A stretch of DNA of 64,000 nt from Roseitalea sp. (GCA_017642895.1 JAEPON010000004.1:248001-312000); one strand, 5' to 3'. Shown: positions 16,073 through 24,883, counted from the stretch's first letter. The notes: generated by a model from the letters alone, not told the origin. Translations and numbers: made by a program.

Positions 16073-18031
16073 ATGGCGATCGAGGACACATCGCAAACGG
16101 CCGGCAATGTGGTGCCGGGCGGGCCGCGGCGGCTGACCGCCCTGACCGCCGTGCTCGGCGGCGCGCTGACGCTGGTGTCGCTTGGGCAAGCGGCCGATAT
16201 CGGCTCGCGGCTGGGCTATTCCTACTATACCGAACAGTTCCTTGCCGTGGTGCTGGGGCTGAGCCTGGGTCTTGTCTTTTTCGGCGAGCGCGGCGCGCGC
16301 GGCAAGGCCGGCGCGTTGGCCCGGGCGCTCGATTTCGCTCTGGGCGCTGCAGGACTGGCGCTGTCGCTTTATGTGGCATGGGCCTATCCGTCGCTGGTCG
16401 GGCGGGCGATGATGCTGCCCTGGGACGCGCTGATAGCTGGCAGTGTGCTGTTCGTCCTCGTTCTTGAAGCGTTGCGGCGCTGCGTCGGCTGGGTGCTCGT
16501 CATCGTCGTCCTGGTGATCTGCGGCTACGGGTTGATCGGCCATCTGGTGCCCGGTGCCTTGCAGACACGCGAGGTCGCGCCGCCGCGCATGGCGGTCTAT
16601 CTGGCATTCGATCCCAACGGCCTGCTCGGCCTGACGCTCAATGTCGCCGCAACGGTCGTTGTCGCCTTTGTCTTCTTTGGTCAGGTGCTGCTGCATTCGG
16701 GCGGCGCCAGCTTCTTCAACGACATCGCCACCGCGACGATGGGACGGCAGCGCGGCGGCGCGGCCAAGATTTCGATCGTCGCCTCTGGCCTGTTCGGTTC
16801 GATCTCCGGTGTCGTCGTCTCCAACATCGTTGCGACCGGCATCGTCACGATCCGCCTGATGATCGCATCGGGCTTCCGCCGTGTCAGCGCGGCGGCCGTA
16901 GAGGCCGTCGCGTCCACCGGCGGGCAGATCGCGCCGCCGGTGATGGGCGCAGTCGCCTTCCTGATGGCCGACATCTTGCAGAAGCCCTATTCGGAGATCG
17001 TCGTTGCCGCGATCGTTCCGGCGCTTCTTTATTACGTGTCGCTGTTCGCCCAGACCGACCTTCTGGCCGCCAAGCAGGACATCAAGCCGGTCGAGGCTGA
17101 TCAGATCCCCAAGGCATCGAAAGTGATGTCGCGCGGTTGGATCTTCATCCTGCCGTTTGCCGCCATCATCATCGCGCTGTTCTGGTTCAACCAGCGGGCG
17201 GAAACCGCGGCCCTTTGGGGCGGTGCGACCGCGCTGCTTGTCGGCCTTTTCATTGGCTATGGCGATGAAAAGATGCGGCTGCGCCATCTTTGGGAGTGCG
17301 CCGTCGAGACCGGCACGGCGATCACCGACATCATCCTGATCTCGGCTGCGGCGGGCTTCATCATCGGCGTTCTCAACGTTACCGGTCTTGGCTTTGCCGT
17401 CACCCACGCACTGGTCGATCTGGGGCAGGGCAATCTGTTCGTCCTCTTGCTGATCTCGGCCATCGTCTGCCTGGTGCTCGGCATGGGCATGCCGACGGTC
17501 GGGGTCTATCTGCTGCTGGCCGTTCTGGTCGCGCCCTCGCTGGTTGAGTCAGGTGTCGAGCCGATCGCTGCGCATCTGTTCATTTTCTATCTGGGCATGA
17601 TGTCGATGGTCACGCCGCCGGTCGGCATCGGCGCGTTCTTTGCCGCCTCGATCGCCAAGGCGCCACCCATGGCAACGGCGTTCGAATCCATGCGCTTCGG
17701 CTGGACCGCCTATATCGTGCCGTTCCTGTTCGTCTTCTCGCCGGCGCTGTTGCTGATCGGCCATCCGCTGGAGATCGCGATCGCGGTCTCGACGGCGATC
17801 CTGGGCGTTTATGCCATCTCGGCGGCGTTTGTCGGCTGGCTGCATGGTCCGGCGGGCGGCGCACGACGGATCGCGATCGCCATCGCCGGCGCCGCGCTGC
17901 TGCTGCCGCCCGGCATCGGGGGCGAGACGACGCTCTGGATCAATGGCGCCGGTCTGGCTGGTCTCGCGCTGCTTTGGAGCATCGGGCGCGGTGGCGCGCG
18001 GCGCGCCATGGCAGGGGAGATCGGGCAATGA
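16073..18031 (+). CDS. TRAP transporter permease, fused DctQM type
   Basis: A polytopic inner-membrane protein of about 652 residues, combining the small (DctQ) and large (DctM) TRAP subunits as is usual for TAXI systems. The N-terminal third has about five helices. The DctM-like core carries the SGSISG-type segment (SGLFGSISGVVVSNIVATG), the STGGQIAPPVMGA motif and the second repeat LGMGMPTVGVYLLLAVLVAP. The C-terminus adds further helices. The ATG at 16073 lies after the intercistronic hairpin; an earlier in-frame ATG at 16022 would add 17 residues and place the hairpin within the coding region. Predicted partner: the TAXI receptor just upstream. Confidence 0.85.
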   Translation: MAIEDTSQTAGNVVPGGPRRLTALTAVLGGALTLVSLGQAADIGSRLGYSYYTEQFLAVVLGLSLGLVFFGERGARGKAGALARALDFALGAAGLALSLYVAWAYPSLVGRAMMLPWDALIAGSVLFVLVLEALRRCVGWVLVIVVLVICGYGLIGHLVPGALQTREVAPPRMAVYLAFDPNGLLGLTLNVAATVVVAFVFFGQVLLHSGGASFFNDIATATMGRQRGGAAKISIVASGLFGSISGVVVSNIVATGIVTIRLMIASGFRRVSAAAVEAVASTGGQIAPPVMGAVAFLMADILQKPYSEIVVAAIVPALLYYVSLFAQTDLLAAKQDIKPVEADQIPKASKVMSRGWIFILPFAAIIIALFWFNQRAETAALWGGATALLVGLFIGYGDEKMRLRHLWECAVETGTAITDIILISAAAGFIIGVLNVTGLGFAVTHALVDLGQGNLFVLLLISAIVCLVLGMGMPTVGVYLLLAVLVAPSLVESGVEPIAAHLFIFYLGMMSMVTPPVGIGAFFAASIAKAPPMATAFESMRFGWTAYIVPFLFVFSPALLLIGHPLEIAIAVSTAILGVYAISAAFVGWLHGPAGGARRIAIAIAGAALLLPPGIGGETTLWINGAGLAGLALLWSIGRGGARRAMAGEIGQ

Positions 18032-18086
18032 TAAGCGTCGATCACGGCCGACCGGCCAAGACCATGTTCACATGAAGGAAACACAC

Positions 18087-18782
18087 ATGTCTTATATCTT
18101 CGAACCGGCTCCGGTCCCCACGATCGCGGTGGCTGACAGCGACGATCTGGTGCCGGTGCGCCGCATCTTCTGCGTCGGCCGCAACTATGCCGCCCACGCG
18201 CGCGAAATGGGCCGTGATCCCGATCGCGAGCCGCCCTTTTTCTTCACCAAGCCGGCCGATGCGGTTGTCATGGATGGCGAGACCGTGGCCTATCCGCCGG
18301 AAACCGAAAACTTCCACTATGAGGCCGAACTGGTGGTCGTCATCGGTACCGGCGGACGCGACATCGCCGAGGCGCACGCCCTGTCCCATGTCTGGGGCTA
18401 TGCGGTGGGCAATGATCTGACACGCCGGGATCTGCAACTGGCCGCGCGCGAGCTGGGCCGTCCCTGGGACATGGGCAAGGCGTTCGACCGCTCGGCGGTG
18501 ATCGGGCCGGTCCATCCGGCGTCGAAGGTCGGCCATCCGGACAAGGGGTCCATCCGGCTGACGGTCAATGGCGAGACCCGGCAGGATGCCGACCTGTCGG
18601 AGCTGATCTGGTCGGTACCGGAGGTCGTCTCGATCCTGTCGCATTCCATCGCCCTGCAGCCAGGAGACCTGATCATGACCGGTACGCCGGCCGGCGTTGG
18701 CCCGCTCGTCGAAGGCGATGTGTGCGCCGTCGCCATCGAAGGGCTCGGCGAAATCACGACGACGATCGGGCCGCGCGGATAG
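18087..18782 (+). CDS. nagK: Fumarylpyruvate hydrolase (FAH family)
   Basis: A 231-residue fumarylacetoacetate-hydrolase-family enzyme. It has the CVGRNYAAHAREMG start, the metal-binding HYEAELVVVIG segment, GNDLTRRDLQ and the terminal LIMTGTPAGVGPL motif. In the gentisate pathway this family splits fumarylpyruvate to fumarate and pyruvate, and the adjacent isomerase and dioxygenase genes make that assignment strong. GAAGGA six bases before 18087 selects MSYIFEP as start; an in-frame ATG at 18072 is possible. It is followed four bases later by the isomerase gene. Confidence 0.85.
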   Translation: MSYIFEPAPVPTIAVADSDDLVPVRRIFCVGRNYAAHAREMGRDPDREPPFFFTKPADAVVMDGETVAYPPETENFHYEAELVVVIGTGGRDIAEAHALSHVWGYAVGNDLTRRDLQLAARELGRPWDMGKAFDRSAVIGPVHPASKVGHPDKGSIRLTVNGETRQDADLSELIWSVPEVVSILSHSIALQPGDLIMTGTPAGVGPLVEGDVCAVAIEGLGEITTTIGPRG

Positions 18783-18786
18783 ACCG

Positions 18787-19434
18787 ATGACGCTCAAACT
18801 GCACAATTATTTCCGCTCTTCCACATCCACGCGGCTGCGCGCGGCGCTGAACCTCAAGGGCCTGGACTATGCCTATGTCTCCTATGCGCTGCGCACGAAG
18901 GAGAACCGTTCGCCGGGCTTTCTGGCGCTCAATCCGCAAGGGCTTGTCCCCGCGCTTGAACTTGAAGACGGCATGGTTCTGACCCAGTCGCTGGCGATCA
19001 TCGAATGGCTCGAGGAAACGCGGCCCGAGCCGGCGCTTCTGCCTTCCGACGCCAATGGGCGCGCACGGGTGCGCGCATTGTCCTACATGATCGCCTGCGA
19101 GGTGCATCCGCTCAACAATCTGCGCGTCCTCAACCATCTGGCCGACCGGTTCGGCGCCGACGAGGCCGGGCAGAAGGCCTGGTTCACCCATTGGGTGACG
19201 ACCACGTTCGAGCCGCTGGAAGCCATGCTCGCCGGCGATGCCGCGACGGGCGCCTTCTGCCATGGCGAGACGCCCGGCTTGGCCGACATCTGCCTTTACG
19301 CGCAGGTCTGGAACAACAAGCGCTTTGCGATCGATACCGCCCAATGGCCGACGATTGCCGCCATTTTCGAGCGGCTCGACGCGATCGATGCTTTCCGCAA
19401 TGCCGCGCCGCCCAGCCAGCCTGACGCGGCGTGA
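18787..19434 (+). CDS. nagL: Glutathione-dependent maleylpyruvate isomerase (zeta-class GST)
   Basis: A 215-residue zeta-class glutathione transferase. The N-terminal RSSTSTRLRAALNLKGL corresponds to the catalytic Ser region of NagL from Ralstonia U2, and the similarity continues through NPQGLVPALE, SLAIIEWLEE, CEVHPLNNLRVL and the C-terminal DAFRNAAPPSQPD. It isomerises maleylpyruvate to fumarylpyruvate using glutathione. It is flanked by the fumarylpyruvate hydrolase and gentisate dioxygenase genes, giving the full lower gentisate pathway. Confidence 0.88.
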   Translation: MTLKLHNYFRSSTSTRLRAALNLKGLDYAYVSYALRTKENRSPGFLALNPQGLVPALELEDGMVLTQSLAIIEWLEETRPEPALLPSDANGRARVRALSYMIACEVHPLNNLRVLNHLADRFGADEAGQKAWFTHWVTTTFEPLEAMLAGDAATGAFCHGETPGLADICLYAQVWNNKRFAIDTAQWPTIAAIFERLDAIDAFRNAAPPSQPDAA

Positions 19435-19468
19435 CCGCAACCGACCAGGACCCGAACGGAGGAATGTC

Positions 19469-20575
19469 ATGAGCCAGCCCGTAACGCACGAAACCGTCGA
19501 GCACGCGATGCAGCCCGAGGACACGCCGGAGCTGCGCGCGCTCTATCGCGGTTTCGAGGACAATCATCTGATCCCGCTCTGGACGCAGATCGGCGATTTG
19601 ATGCCGATCCACCCCAAGCCGCGCGCCGTCGCCCATGTGTGGAAATGGTCGTCACTTCTGCCGCTCGCGGAAAAATCGGGAGAACTGGTGCCGGTCGGTC
19701 GCGGCGGCGAGCGCCGGGCGATCGGGCTCGCCAATCCGGGCCTTGGCGGCCATGCCTATGTCAGCCCCACAATGTGGGCCGCGATCCAGTATCTGGGTCC
19801 GCGCGAAACCGCGCCTGAACATCGTCATTCGCAGAACGCGTTCCGCTTCGTCGTCGAGGGTGAGGGGGTCTGGACCGTCGTCAATGGCGATCCGGTGCGC
19901 ATGAGCCGGGGCGATCTCCTCCTGACGCCGGGCTGGTATTTCCACGGCCATCACAATGACACCGACAAGCCGATGGCCTGGATCGACGGGCTCGACATCC
20001 CGTTCTCGCAGCACAATGATGTCGGCTTTTTCGAGTTTGGCTCCGACCGGGTGACAGACTATGCGACGCCGCGCTTTTCGCGGGGCGAGCGGCTTTGGTG
20101 CCATCCGGGTCTGCGCCCGCTGTCGGGTCTGAAGGATACGGTCAGCACGCCAATCGGCGCCTATCGCTGGGAACATACCGACCGGGCGCTGACCGAGCAG
20201 TTGCTTCTCGAAGAAGAGGGCCAGCCCGCGACCGTCGGGCAGGGTCACGCGGCGGTGCGCTATGTCAATCCGACGACCGGCGGCGATGTGATGCCGACGA
20301 TCCGCTGCGAGTTCCATCGTTTGCGCGAGGGCACGCAGACGCCCGCCCGCCGCGAGGTCGGCTCGACGGTCTTCCAGGTGTTCGATGGACGCGGGTCGGT
20401 CGTCATGGACGGCGTCGAGCACAGGCTGGACATCGGCGACATGTTCGTCATCCCCTCGTGGATCGAATGGTCGTTGCGGGCTGAAACCCAATTCGATCTG
20501 TTCCGTTTTTCCGATGCGCCGATCATGGAGCGCCTGCATTTTGCGCGGACCCATGTGGATGCCGGCGAGCAATGA
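19469..20575 (+). CDS. Gentisate 1,2-dioxygenase
   Basis: A 368-residue bicupin Fe(II) dioxygenase that opens gentisate to maleylpyruvate. The first cupin holds the metal triad: His118, His120 (EHRHSQNAFRF) and His159 (GWYFHGHH). The second cupin (about residues 270-345) lacks an equivalent full triad, as usual in this family. The length matches known gentisate dioxygenases. AACGGAGGAATG precedes the ATG. The stop overlaps the next start (ATGA), so the downstream isomerase-like gene is co-translated. Confidence 0.9.
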   Translation: MSQPVTHETVEHAMQPEDTPELRALYRGFEDNHLIPLWTQIGDLMPIHPKPRAVAHVWKWSSLLPLAEKSGELVPVGRGGERRAIGLANPGLGGHAYVSPTMWAAIQYLGPRETAPEHRHSQNAFRFVVEGEGVWTVVNGDPVRMSRGDLLLTPGWYFHGHHNDTDKPMAWIDGLDIPFSQHNDVGFFEFGSDRVTDYATPRFSRGERLWCHPGLRPLSGLKDTVSTPIGAYRWEHTDRALTEQLLLEEEGQPATVGQGHAAVRYVNPTTGGDVMPTIRCEFHRLREGTQTPARREVGSTVFQVFDGRGSVVMDGVEHRLDIGDMFVIPSWIEWSLRAETQFDLFRFSDAPIMERLHFARTHVDAGEQ

Positions 20576-21171
20576 GCGATACGCTTGACGAGGCGCGCGC
20601 GGCGCTGCGGCAAAGGCAGGGCGCGGGCGCGCGCTATGATGCGGACAATGCGCCGGCGCGCGAGCTTGACTGGGCACGGCGCGGGACGGCCTATTTCGCG
20701 CGGCTGCTGAACGGGTTGAGCGATGCGGACCTCGATGCGCCGTCGCGGTTGGATGGTCTCTCCCGGTGCCACATCGTTGCGCATGTGGGTTATCACGCCC
20801 GCACGCTTTCCCGGGTTGCGTCCTGGGCCCGCCATGGAGCCGGCCAACCCATGCCGCATCCGATGCCGGTCGATGCGGACGACACCGCCGCGCGCGCAAC
20901 CCAACCGGCCCGCGCGCTGCGCAACCTCTTTGCCCATTCCGCTGTGCACCTGAACGTCGAGTGGCGTGATCTGGAAACCACGCACTGGGATGCTGTTGTC
21001 ACGGACAACGAAGGGCATAGCCTTGCGGTGCGCGACACGCCATGGCTGCGCGCCCGCGCCGTCTGGCTACACGCCATCGATCTGGGCGCCGGGGGGCGGC
21101 TGGCCGACGCACCGACCGGTTTGGCCGCCCGATTGCCACAGAAGCGGACGGCGATGCTGATGAACCTTTGA
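20572..21171 (+). CDS. MDMPI/DinB-like maleylpyruvate isomerase family protein, short and lacking a metal-ligand Glu
   Basis: A 199-residue member of the mycothiol-dependent maleylpyruvate isomerase family: LSDADLDAPSRLDGLSRCHIVAHVGYHARTL covers the first helix pair with His71. The ligand motif that normally reads Glu-x-x-x-His is Ala163-Val-Trp-Leu-His167 here, so one metal ligand is missing. The protein ends soon after this motif, without the usual C-terminal domain. Alphaproteobacteria are not known to make mycothiol, and a glutathione-type isomerase is encoded two genes upstream. It may be an evolutionary relic, a metal-free paralogue or an accessory protein. It is translated from an ATGA overlap with the dioxygenase gene. 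Confidence 0.7.
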   Translation: MSDTLDEARAALRQRQGAGARYDADNAPARELDWARRGTAYFARLLNGLSDADLDAPSRLDGLSRCHIVAHVGYHARTLSRVASWARHGAGQPMPHPMPVDADDTAARATQPARALRNLFAHSAVHLNVEWRDLETTHWDAVVTDNEGHSLAVRDTPWLRARAVWLHAIDLGAGGRLADAPTGLAARLPQKRTAMLMNL

Positions 21172-21248
21172 GCCTGCCTTTGGCGGCCGCCGGTCGGCCC
21201 ACAGTGCAGGCAAGATGTTGACAGAGGGCCCGCTTGAGCGTTCAAAGA

Positions 21249-21263
21249 GTCAACGTAGTTGAC
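21249..21263. promoter_or_regulatory. MarR-type operator and promoter before the amidohydrolase gene
   Basis: GTCAACGTAGTTGAC is a perfect inverted repeat (six-base arms, three-base spacer). A TTGACA at 21218-21223 could be a -35 box, with a weak TTCAAA -10 at 21241 after 17 bases, placing the repeat over the start of transcription. The same element occurs at 22987-23001, and a MarR gene lies between the two. Confidence 0.7.
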
Positions 21264-21278
21264 GATTTGGAGGTGATC

Positions 21279-22424
21279 GTGGCGACCGATAGTGTTGTGG
21301 ACATGGATCGGCTGGTGGCGCTGCGACACGATCTGCACCGCCATCCCGAACTTGGCTTTGAGGAAACGAGAACGGCGGCGCGCGTCGCCGACCGCCTCGG
21401 TGAATTGGGCTGGAAAGTGACCACCGGGCTGGCCGGAACCGGCGTCGTGGGCACCTTGTCCAATGGCGATGGTCCCACCATCGGCGTCCGTGCCGACATG
21501 GATGCGCTGCCGATGACCGAGGCCAGCGGACGGGCCTGGTCGTCGCAAACCGACGGGCTGTTCCACGGGTGTGGGCATGACGGCCACACGACGATCCTGC
21601 TGGCGCTGGCCGAGCATCTGGCGGCGAGCCGCGCGTTCAGCGGCACGATCGTTCTCATCTTCCAGCCCGCCGAAGAGGGGCTCGGCGGCGGCCGCGTCAT
21701 GGTCGAGGAAGGCCTGTTCGACCGGTTTGAGTGTGAAGCCGTCTATGGGTTTCACAACATGCCGCTGCTGCCGCTTGGCCGGGCCGTCGTCAAGGCGGGG
21801 CCGTCCATGGCCTCGCAGGATACGTTCAAGGTCACGTTCGAGGGCAAAGGCAGTCATGCGGCGATGCCGCATCTGGCGCGGGACGCGGTGCTGGCGACCG
21901 CCGAGGCCGCCTGTGCCCTGCAGGGCCTGATCGCGCGCGAGACCGATCCGCATGTTGGGGCCGTGCTGAGTGTCACCGAACTGCATGCCGGAACGACGCA
22001 CAATGTCATTCCCGCCGATGGCTGGCTCGGCGGCACGGTGCGCACGCTCGATACGGCGGCGCGAGAAGCGCTGGAAGCGGGGATCGGGCGTGTCTGTTCG
22101 GGTGTGGCCAGTGCACGCAATGCGGAGGCGAAGATCGACTATCGGCGGGGCTTTCCGGTGCTCGTCAATGATGCCCATTGTGCCGGGATCATGCGTCAGG
22201 CCGTGGTGGAAGCGCTTGGTGGCGATGCGCTCGACGATGATTTCAAGCCGCTGCTGGCGGCCGAGGATTTTGCCTATATGCTCGAGGCCCGGCCCGGTGC
22301 CTATGTGCTGCTTGGGCAGCGCGACGAGGATCACACCGCGATGGTCCACAATCCGGGCTATGATTTCAACGACAGGCTGATCCCGATCGCGGTTCGGGTT
22401 CTTGCGGCTCTTGCCCGGCAATGA
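21279..22424 (+). CDS. M20 family amidohydrolase (hippurate/IAA-amino acid hydrolase type)
   Basis: A 381-residue M20D metallopeptidase that would cleave the amide of an N-acyl amino acid. Features are RHDLHRHPELGFEE, RADMDALPM, the metal-binding HGCGHDGHT with Cys and His ligands, the PAEEG catalytic Glu, and GKGSHAAMP in the dimerisation domain. No signal peptide is present, so cytoplasmic. I prefer the GTG at 21279, with GGAGG five bases before it, because an earlier start would run through the operator. It overlaps the MarR gene by ATGA. A possible substrate is salicylurate, indoleacetyl-aspartate or another aryl-amino acid conjugate; this is inference from neighbours. Confidence 0.85.
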   Translation: MATDSVVDMDRLVALRHDLHRHPELGFEETRTAARVADRLGELGWKVTTGLAGTGVVGTLSNGDGPTIGVRADMDALPMTEASGRAWSSQTDGLFHGCGHDGHTTILLALAEHLAASRAFSGTIVLIFQPAEEGLGGGRVMVEEGLFDRFECEAVYGFHNMPLLPLGRAVVKAGPSMASQDTFKVTFEGKGSHAAMPHLARDAVLATAEAACALQGLIARETDPHVGAVLSVTELHAGTTHNVIPADGWLGGTVRTLDTAAREALEAGIGRVCSGVASARNAEAKIDYRRGFPVLVNDAHCAGIMRQAVVEALGGDALDDDFKPLLAAEDFAYMLEARPGAYVLLGQRDEDHTAMVHNPGYDFNDRLIPIAVRVLAALARQ

Positions 22425-22981
22425 ATGCTATAGCGGCGGGCGCCACACACGAATCGGGGGCCTGGATGAGCAGGATATCGCCGCATCCGCAGGATCTGGA
22501 CGACAAAAGCTTGGAGGACATGCGCCGGCGCAATCTGGGCCGGCTGCTGGACGAGGTCCATGTCGGCTTCGACAGGCTTGCCTTGTCGTTTTTGCACGAG
22601 GCCGGCTATCCCGAAATGACCGCGGCGCACACCCATGTGTTGCGCACTATGCGCATGGAGGGCGACAGTATCACCGGTATGGCCGAGCGGGCGGGCATCT
22701 CCAAGCAGGCGATGAGCAAGCTTGTCGCCGCGTTCGAGAAGGACGGCCATGTCGAATGGCGGCCGATCGAGGGCGGCATCGCGCGCCAAGTGCACGCGAC
22801 CGAAAAGGGGCGGCAATTGCTGGCCACGGGTCTGAGCGCGCTGCGCAAGGCCGAGGCGCAGTATTTTCATGCGCTGACGGAAGCCGAGCGCGAGACGCTG
22901 CGTGATCTTTTGCTTCGCGCGGCCACGTCCGCGGAAACCGGCAATGATCGTCCTGCCGCCTGGCGCCGGCGGCGGGCGTAA
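22421..22981 (+). CDS. MarR family transcriptional regulator
   Basis: A 186-residue winged-helix regulator. The DNA-binding region reads GDSITGMAERAGISKQAMSKLVAAFEKDGHVEWRP, with a wing around GGIARQVHATEKGR. Co-translated with the amidohydrolase gene (ATGA). Two identical-type palindromes, one before the amidohydrolase gene and one just after this gene, indicate that it controls both its own operon and the TRAP operon that follows. A second in-frame start at 22466 (MSRISP) is possible. Typical MarR ligands are aromatic acids. Confidence 0.85.
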   Translation: MNAIAAGATHESGAWMSRISPHPQDLDDKSLEDMRRRNLGRLLDEVHVGFDRLALSFLHEAGYPEMTAAHTHVLRTMRMEGDSITGMAERAGISKQAMSKLVAAFEKDGHVEWRPIEGGIARQVHATEKGRQLLATGLSALRKAEAQYFHALTEAERETLRDLLLRAATSAETGNDRPAAWRRRRA

Positions 22982-22986
22982 GAATT

Positions 22987-23001
22987 GTCAACATAGTTGA
23001 C
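22987..23001. promoter_or_regulatory. Second MarR-type operator, before the TRAP receptor gene
   Basis: GTCAACATAGTTGAC (TGTCAACATAGTTGACA over 17 bases) differs from the element at 21249-21263 only in one spacer base within the core. Its right arm supplies a TTGACA at 22997-23002 that could be a -35 box. It lies 60 bp before the DctP start. Confidence 0.7.
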
Positions 23002-23062
23002 AGAATGAACGTGCCGGGCCATCCTCATGAGGCAAAGACAATTGCTGTCATGGGAGGTGTCG

Positions 23063-24172
23063 ATGTCGACATTCACGAAATCGCTGGCCATCACAATGGC
23101 GCTGGGCGTGCTCGCCGCTCCGGCGCTCGCAGAGACCTACACATTCGGTTCGGGTGTGCCGGAACGGTCCTCGGCCAACCGCGCCGGCGTTCTGCCATTG
23201 CTTGAGAAGATCGAGACGGCCACCGATGGCGATATCGCGTTCAATCCCATTTTGGGCGGGCAGCTTGTCTCCGTTCCGGGCGCCTTGCAGGCAATCGCCG
23301 ACGGTGTGGTCGACAGCGGTTTTTTCATCACTCAGTTCCACCCCGAGGAATTGCCCGCCGCCTCGCTGATGTCCGAAGTGACCGGGCTCGCGATCGATCC
23401 CTATGCGACGATGGGTGCGCTGAATGAAGCACTTTTTGTCACCTGCGAGCCGTGCCGTGAGGATCTGCGTCGCATCGGCGTCGTTCCGGTTCTCACCCAG
23501 TCGGCGACGCCACTGACGATGCAATGCACCAGCGAAGTCGAGACGATGGCGGACCTTGCCGGCCTGCGCGTGGCGACGATCGGCCGGCCGGAAATGCGCT
23601 GGGCGTCATCGATCGGCATGACGCCGGTACGCACACGGATTTCCGACATTTTGTCGGGCCTGCAACTGGGCGCAAGTGACTGCGCGTTGATCGGTACCGC
23701 CTGGATCCGGAGCTATGGCCTTGAAGACACGATCAAATCAGTGATCGAACTGCCACAGGGCATCATTTCCGGAGCCGTGCCGCTGGCCTTCAACGCCGAT
23801 GTCTGGTCGTCTCTGGCGCAGGAGGATCGCGATGCCATCGTCGCGCTGATGCCGGGGACGCTCTGGGACTATGTCACCGACGCCTATGTGACGGCCGATG
23901 CCGACGTCAAACAGGCGCTGGAAGGCAAGGTCGCGTTCGCACCCGGCGACGATGCGCTGCGCGCGGCCTGGCAGGAATTCTATGCGGGTGAAGCCGATGC
24001 GCTCAAAGAGGTGGCCGAATCACGCGGCGTGGACAATTCGGGCGAGCTGATTGACGCGATCGTCGAGGTCTTCCGCGTCTGGCATGAGGACCTGTTGCCG
24101 CAATTCGAGGGCGATCGCGAGGCGTTCATCAAGATCGCCGAGGAGCGCATCTTCTCCAAATACGATTTCTGA
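23063..24172 (+). CDS. TRAP transporter substrate-binding protein (DctP family)
   Basis: A 369-residue periplasmic receptor with a signal peptide (MSTFTKSLAITMALGVLAAP, cleavage after ALA near residue 23). The fold-typical stretches include ALQAIADGVVDSGFFI, MADLAGLRVATIGRPEMRW and LQLGASDCALIGTAWIRSYGLED. It should bind a carboxylate ligand and deliver it to the DctQM permease encoded five genes later. A GGGAGG site selects the ATG at 23063 over an earlier frame start at 23027. It is the first gene after the second MarR operator. Confidence 0.85.
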   Translation: MSTFTKSLAITMALGVLAAPALAETYTFGSGVPERSSANRAGVLPLLEKIETATDGDIAFNPILGGQLVSVPGALQAIADGVVDSGFFITQFHPEELPAASLMSEVTGLAIDPYATMGALNEALFVTCEPCREDLRRIGVVPVLTQSATPLTMQCTSEVETMADLAGLRVATIGRPEMRWASSIGMTPVRTRISDILSGLQLGASDCALIGTAWIRSYGLEDTIKSVIELPQGIISGAVPLAFNADVWSSLAQEDRDAIVALMPGTLWDYVTDAYVTADADVKQALEGKVAFAPGDDALRAAWQEFYAGEADALKEVAESRGVDNSGELIDAIVEVFRVWHEDLLPQFEGDREAFIKIAEERIFSKYDF

Positions 24173-24187
24173 TCGGACGAACCGGCA

Positions 24188-24883
24188 ATGCCACCGATCG
24201 GAATGGTGGGCGGAATGAGCTGGCACTCGACCGCCCACTATTATCGCCTGCTCAATGAAATCTCGGAAGGCCGATACGGTCCGCGCATGAATGCCGAAAG
24301 CATTCTGGTCACACTGCCATTCGCGCCGCTGGTGTGGGCAATGGAACGGGCCGACCGCCCCACCGTGGCAGGACGGATCGCCTTGGCGGCGGGGCGGGCC
24401 GAACGGGCCGGCGCTGGCGGCGTTCTGCTGACCGCGTTCACCGCCCATTTTGCCGCTCCGCAGGTCAGGGAGGCAATCTCCGTGCCGTTGATCGATGCCT
24501 TCGATGCACTTGCCGAAGCTGCCGTTGATCAAGGCGTCACCCGGCTGGGCGTGCTCGGAACACGGCACACGCTGGCCGACCCGCAGCTTGCCGTCCGGCT
24601 TCGGCAGGCCGGCATCTTGCCGGTGATGCCGATGCCCGGGATGGCGAACCGCATCGACACGCTCATTGCCGAAGAGCTGACAGCCGGAACCGTGTCCGAA
24701 GGCGCCGGCGAAACGCTGGATGCGGCTGTCGAAGCGATGGCGCGGAAGGGAGCGGAGGCGGTCGCGCTGGCCTGCACCGAATTGCCGCTTCTTCTGCCGC
24801 GCGCAGCGGCGCCCGTACCCCTGATCGACGGCGTCAGAACTCACGTTGTGCATGCCCTGAACACTCTGGAGAGGATGGAATGA
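24188..24883 (+). CDS. Aspartate/glutamate racemase family protein lacking the first catalytic Cys
   Basis: A 231-residue protein of the Asp/Glu/hydantoin racemase superfamily with the N-terminal IGMVGGMSWHST of aspartate racemases. The second catalytic Cys is kept (ALACTELPLLLP). The first, normally in a CNTAH motif, is replaced: the site reads TAFTAH, with Ala at the Cys position and Phe at the Asn position. One-base racemisation, stereospecific racemisation or a decarboxylase-like reaction are possible; a normal two-base racemase is not. The gene is 15 bp after the TRAP receptor and overlaps the next by ATGA. It may act on the amino acid released by the amidohydrolase, or on a malonate-like acid. 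Confidence 0.75.
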   Translation: MPPIGMVGGMSWHSTAHYYRLLNEISEGRYGPRMNAESILVTLPFAPLVWAMERADRPTVAGRIALAAGRAERAGAGGVLLTAFTAHFAAPQVREAISVPLIDAFDALAEAAVDQGVTRLGVLGTRHTLADPQLAVRLRQAGILPVMPMPGMANRIDTLIAEELTAGTVSEGAGETLDAAVEAMARKGAEAVALACTELPLLLPRAAAPVPLIDGVRTHVVHALNTLERME

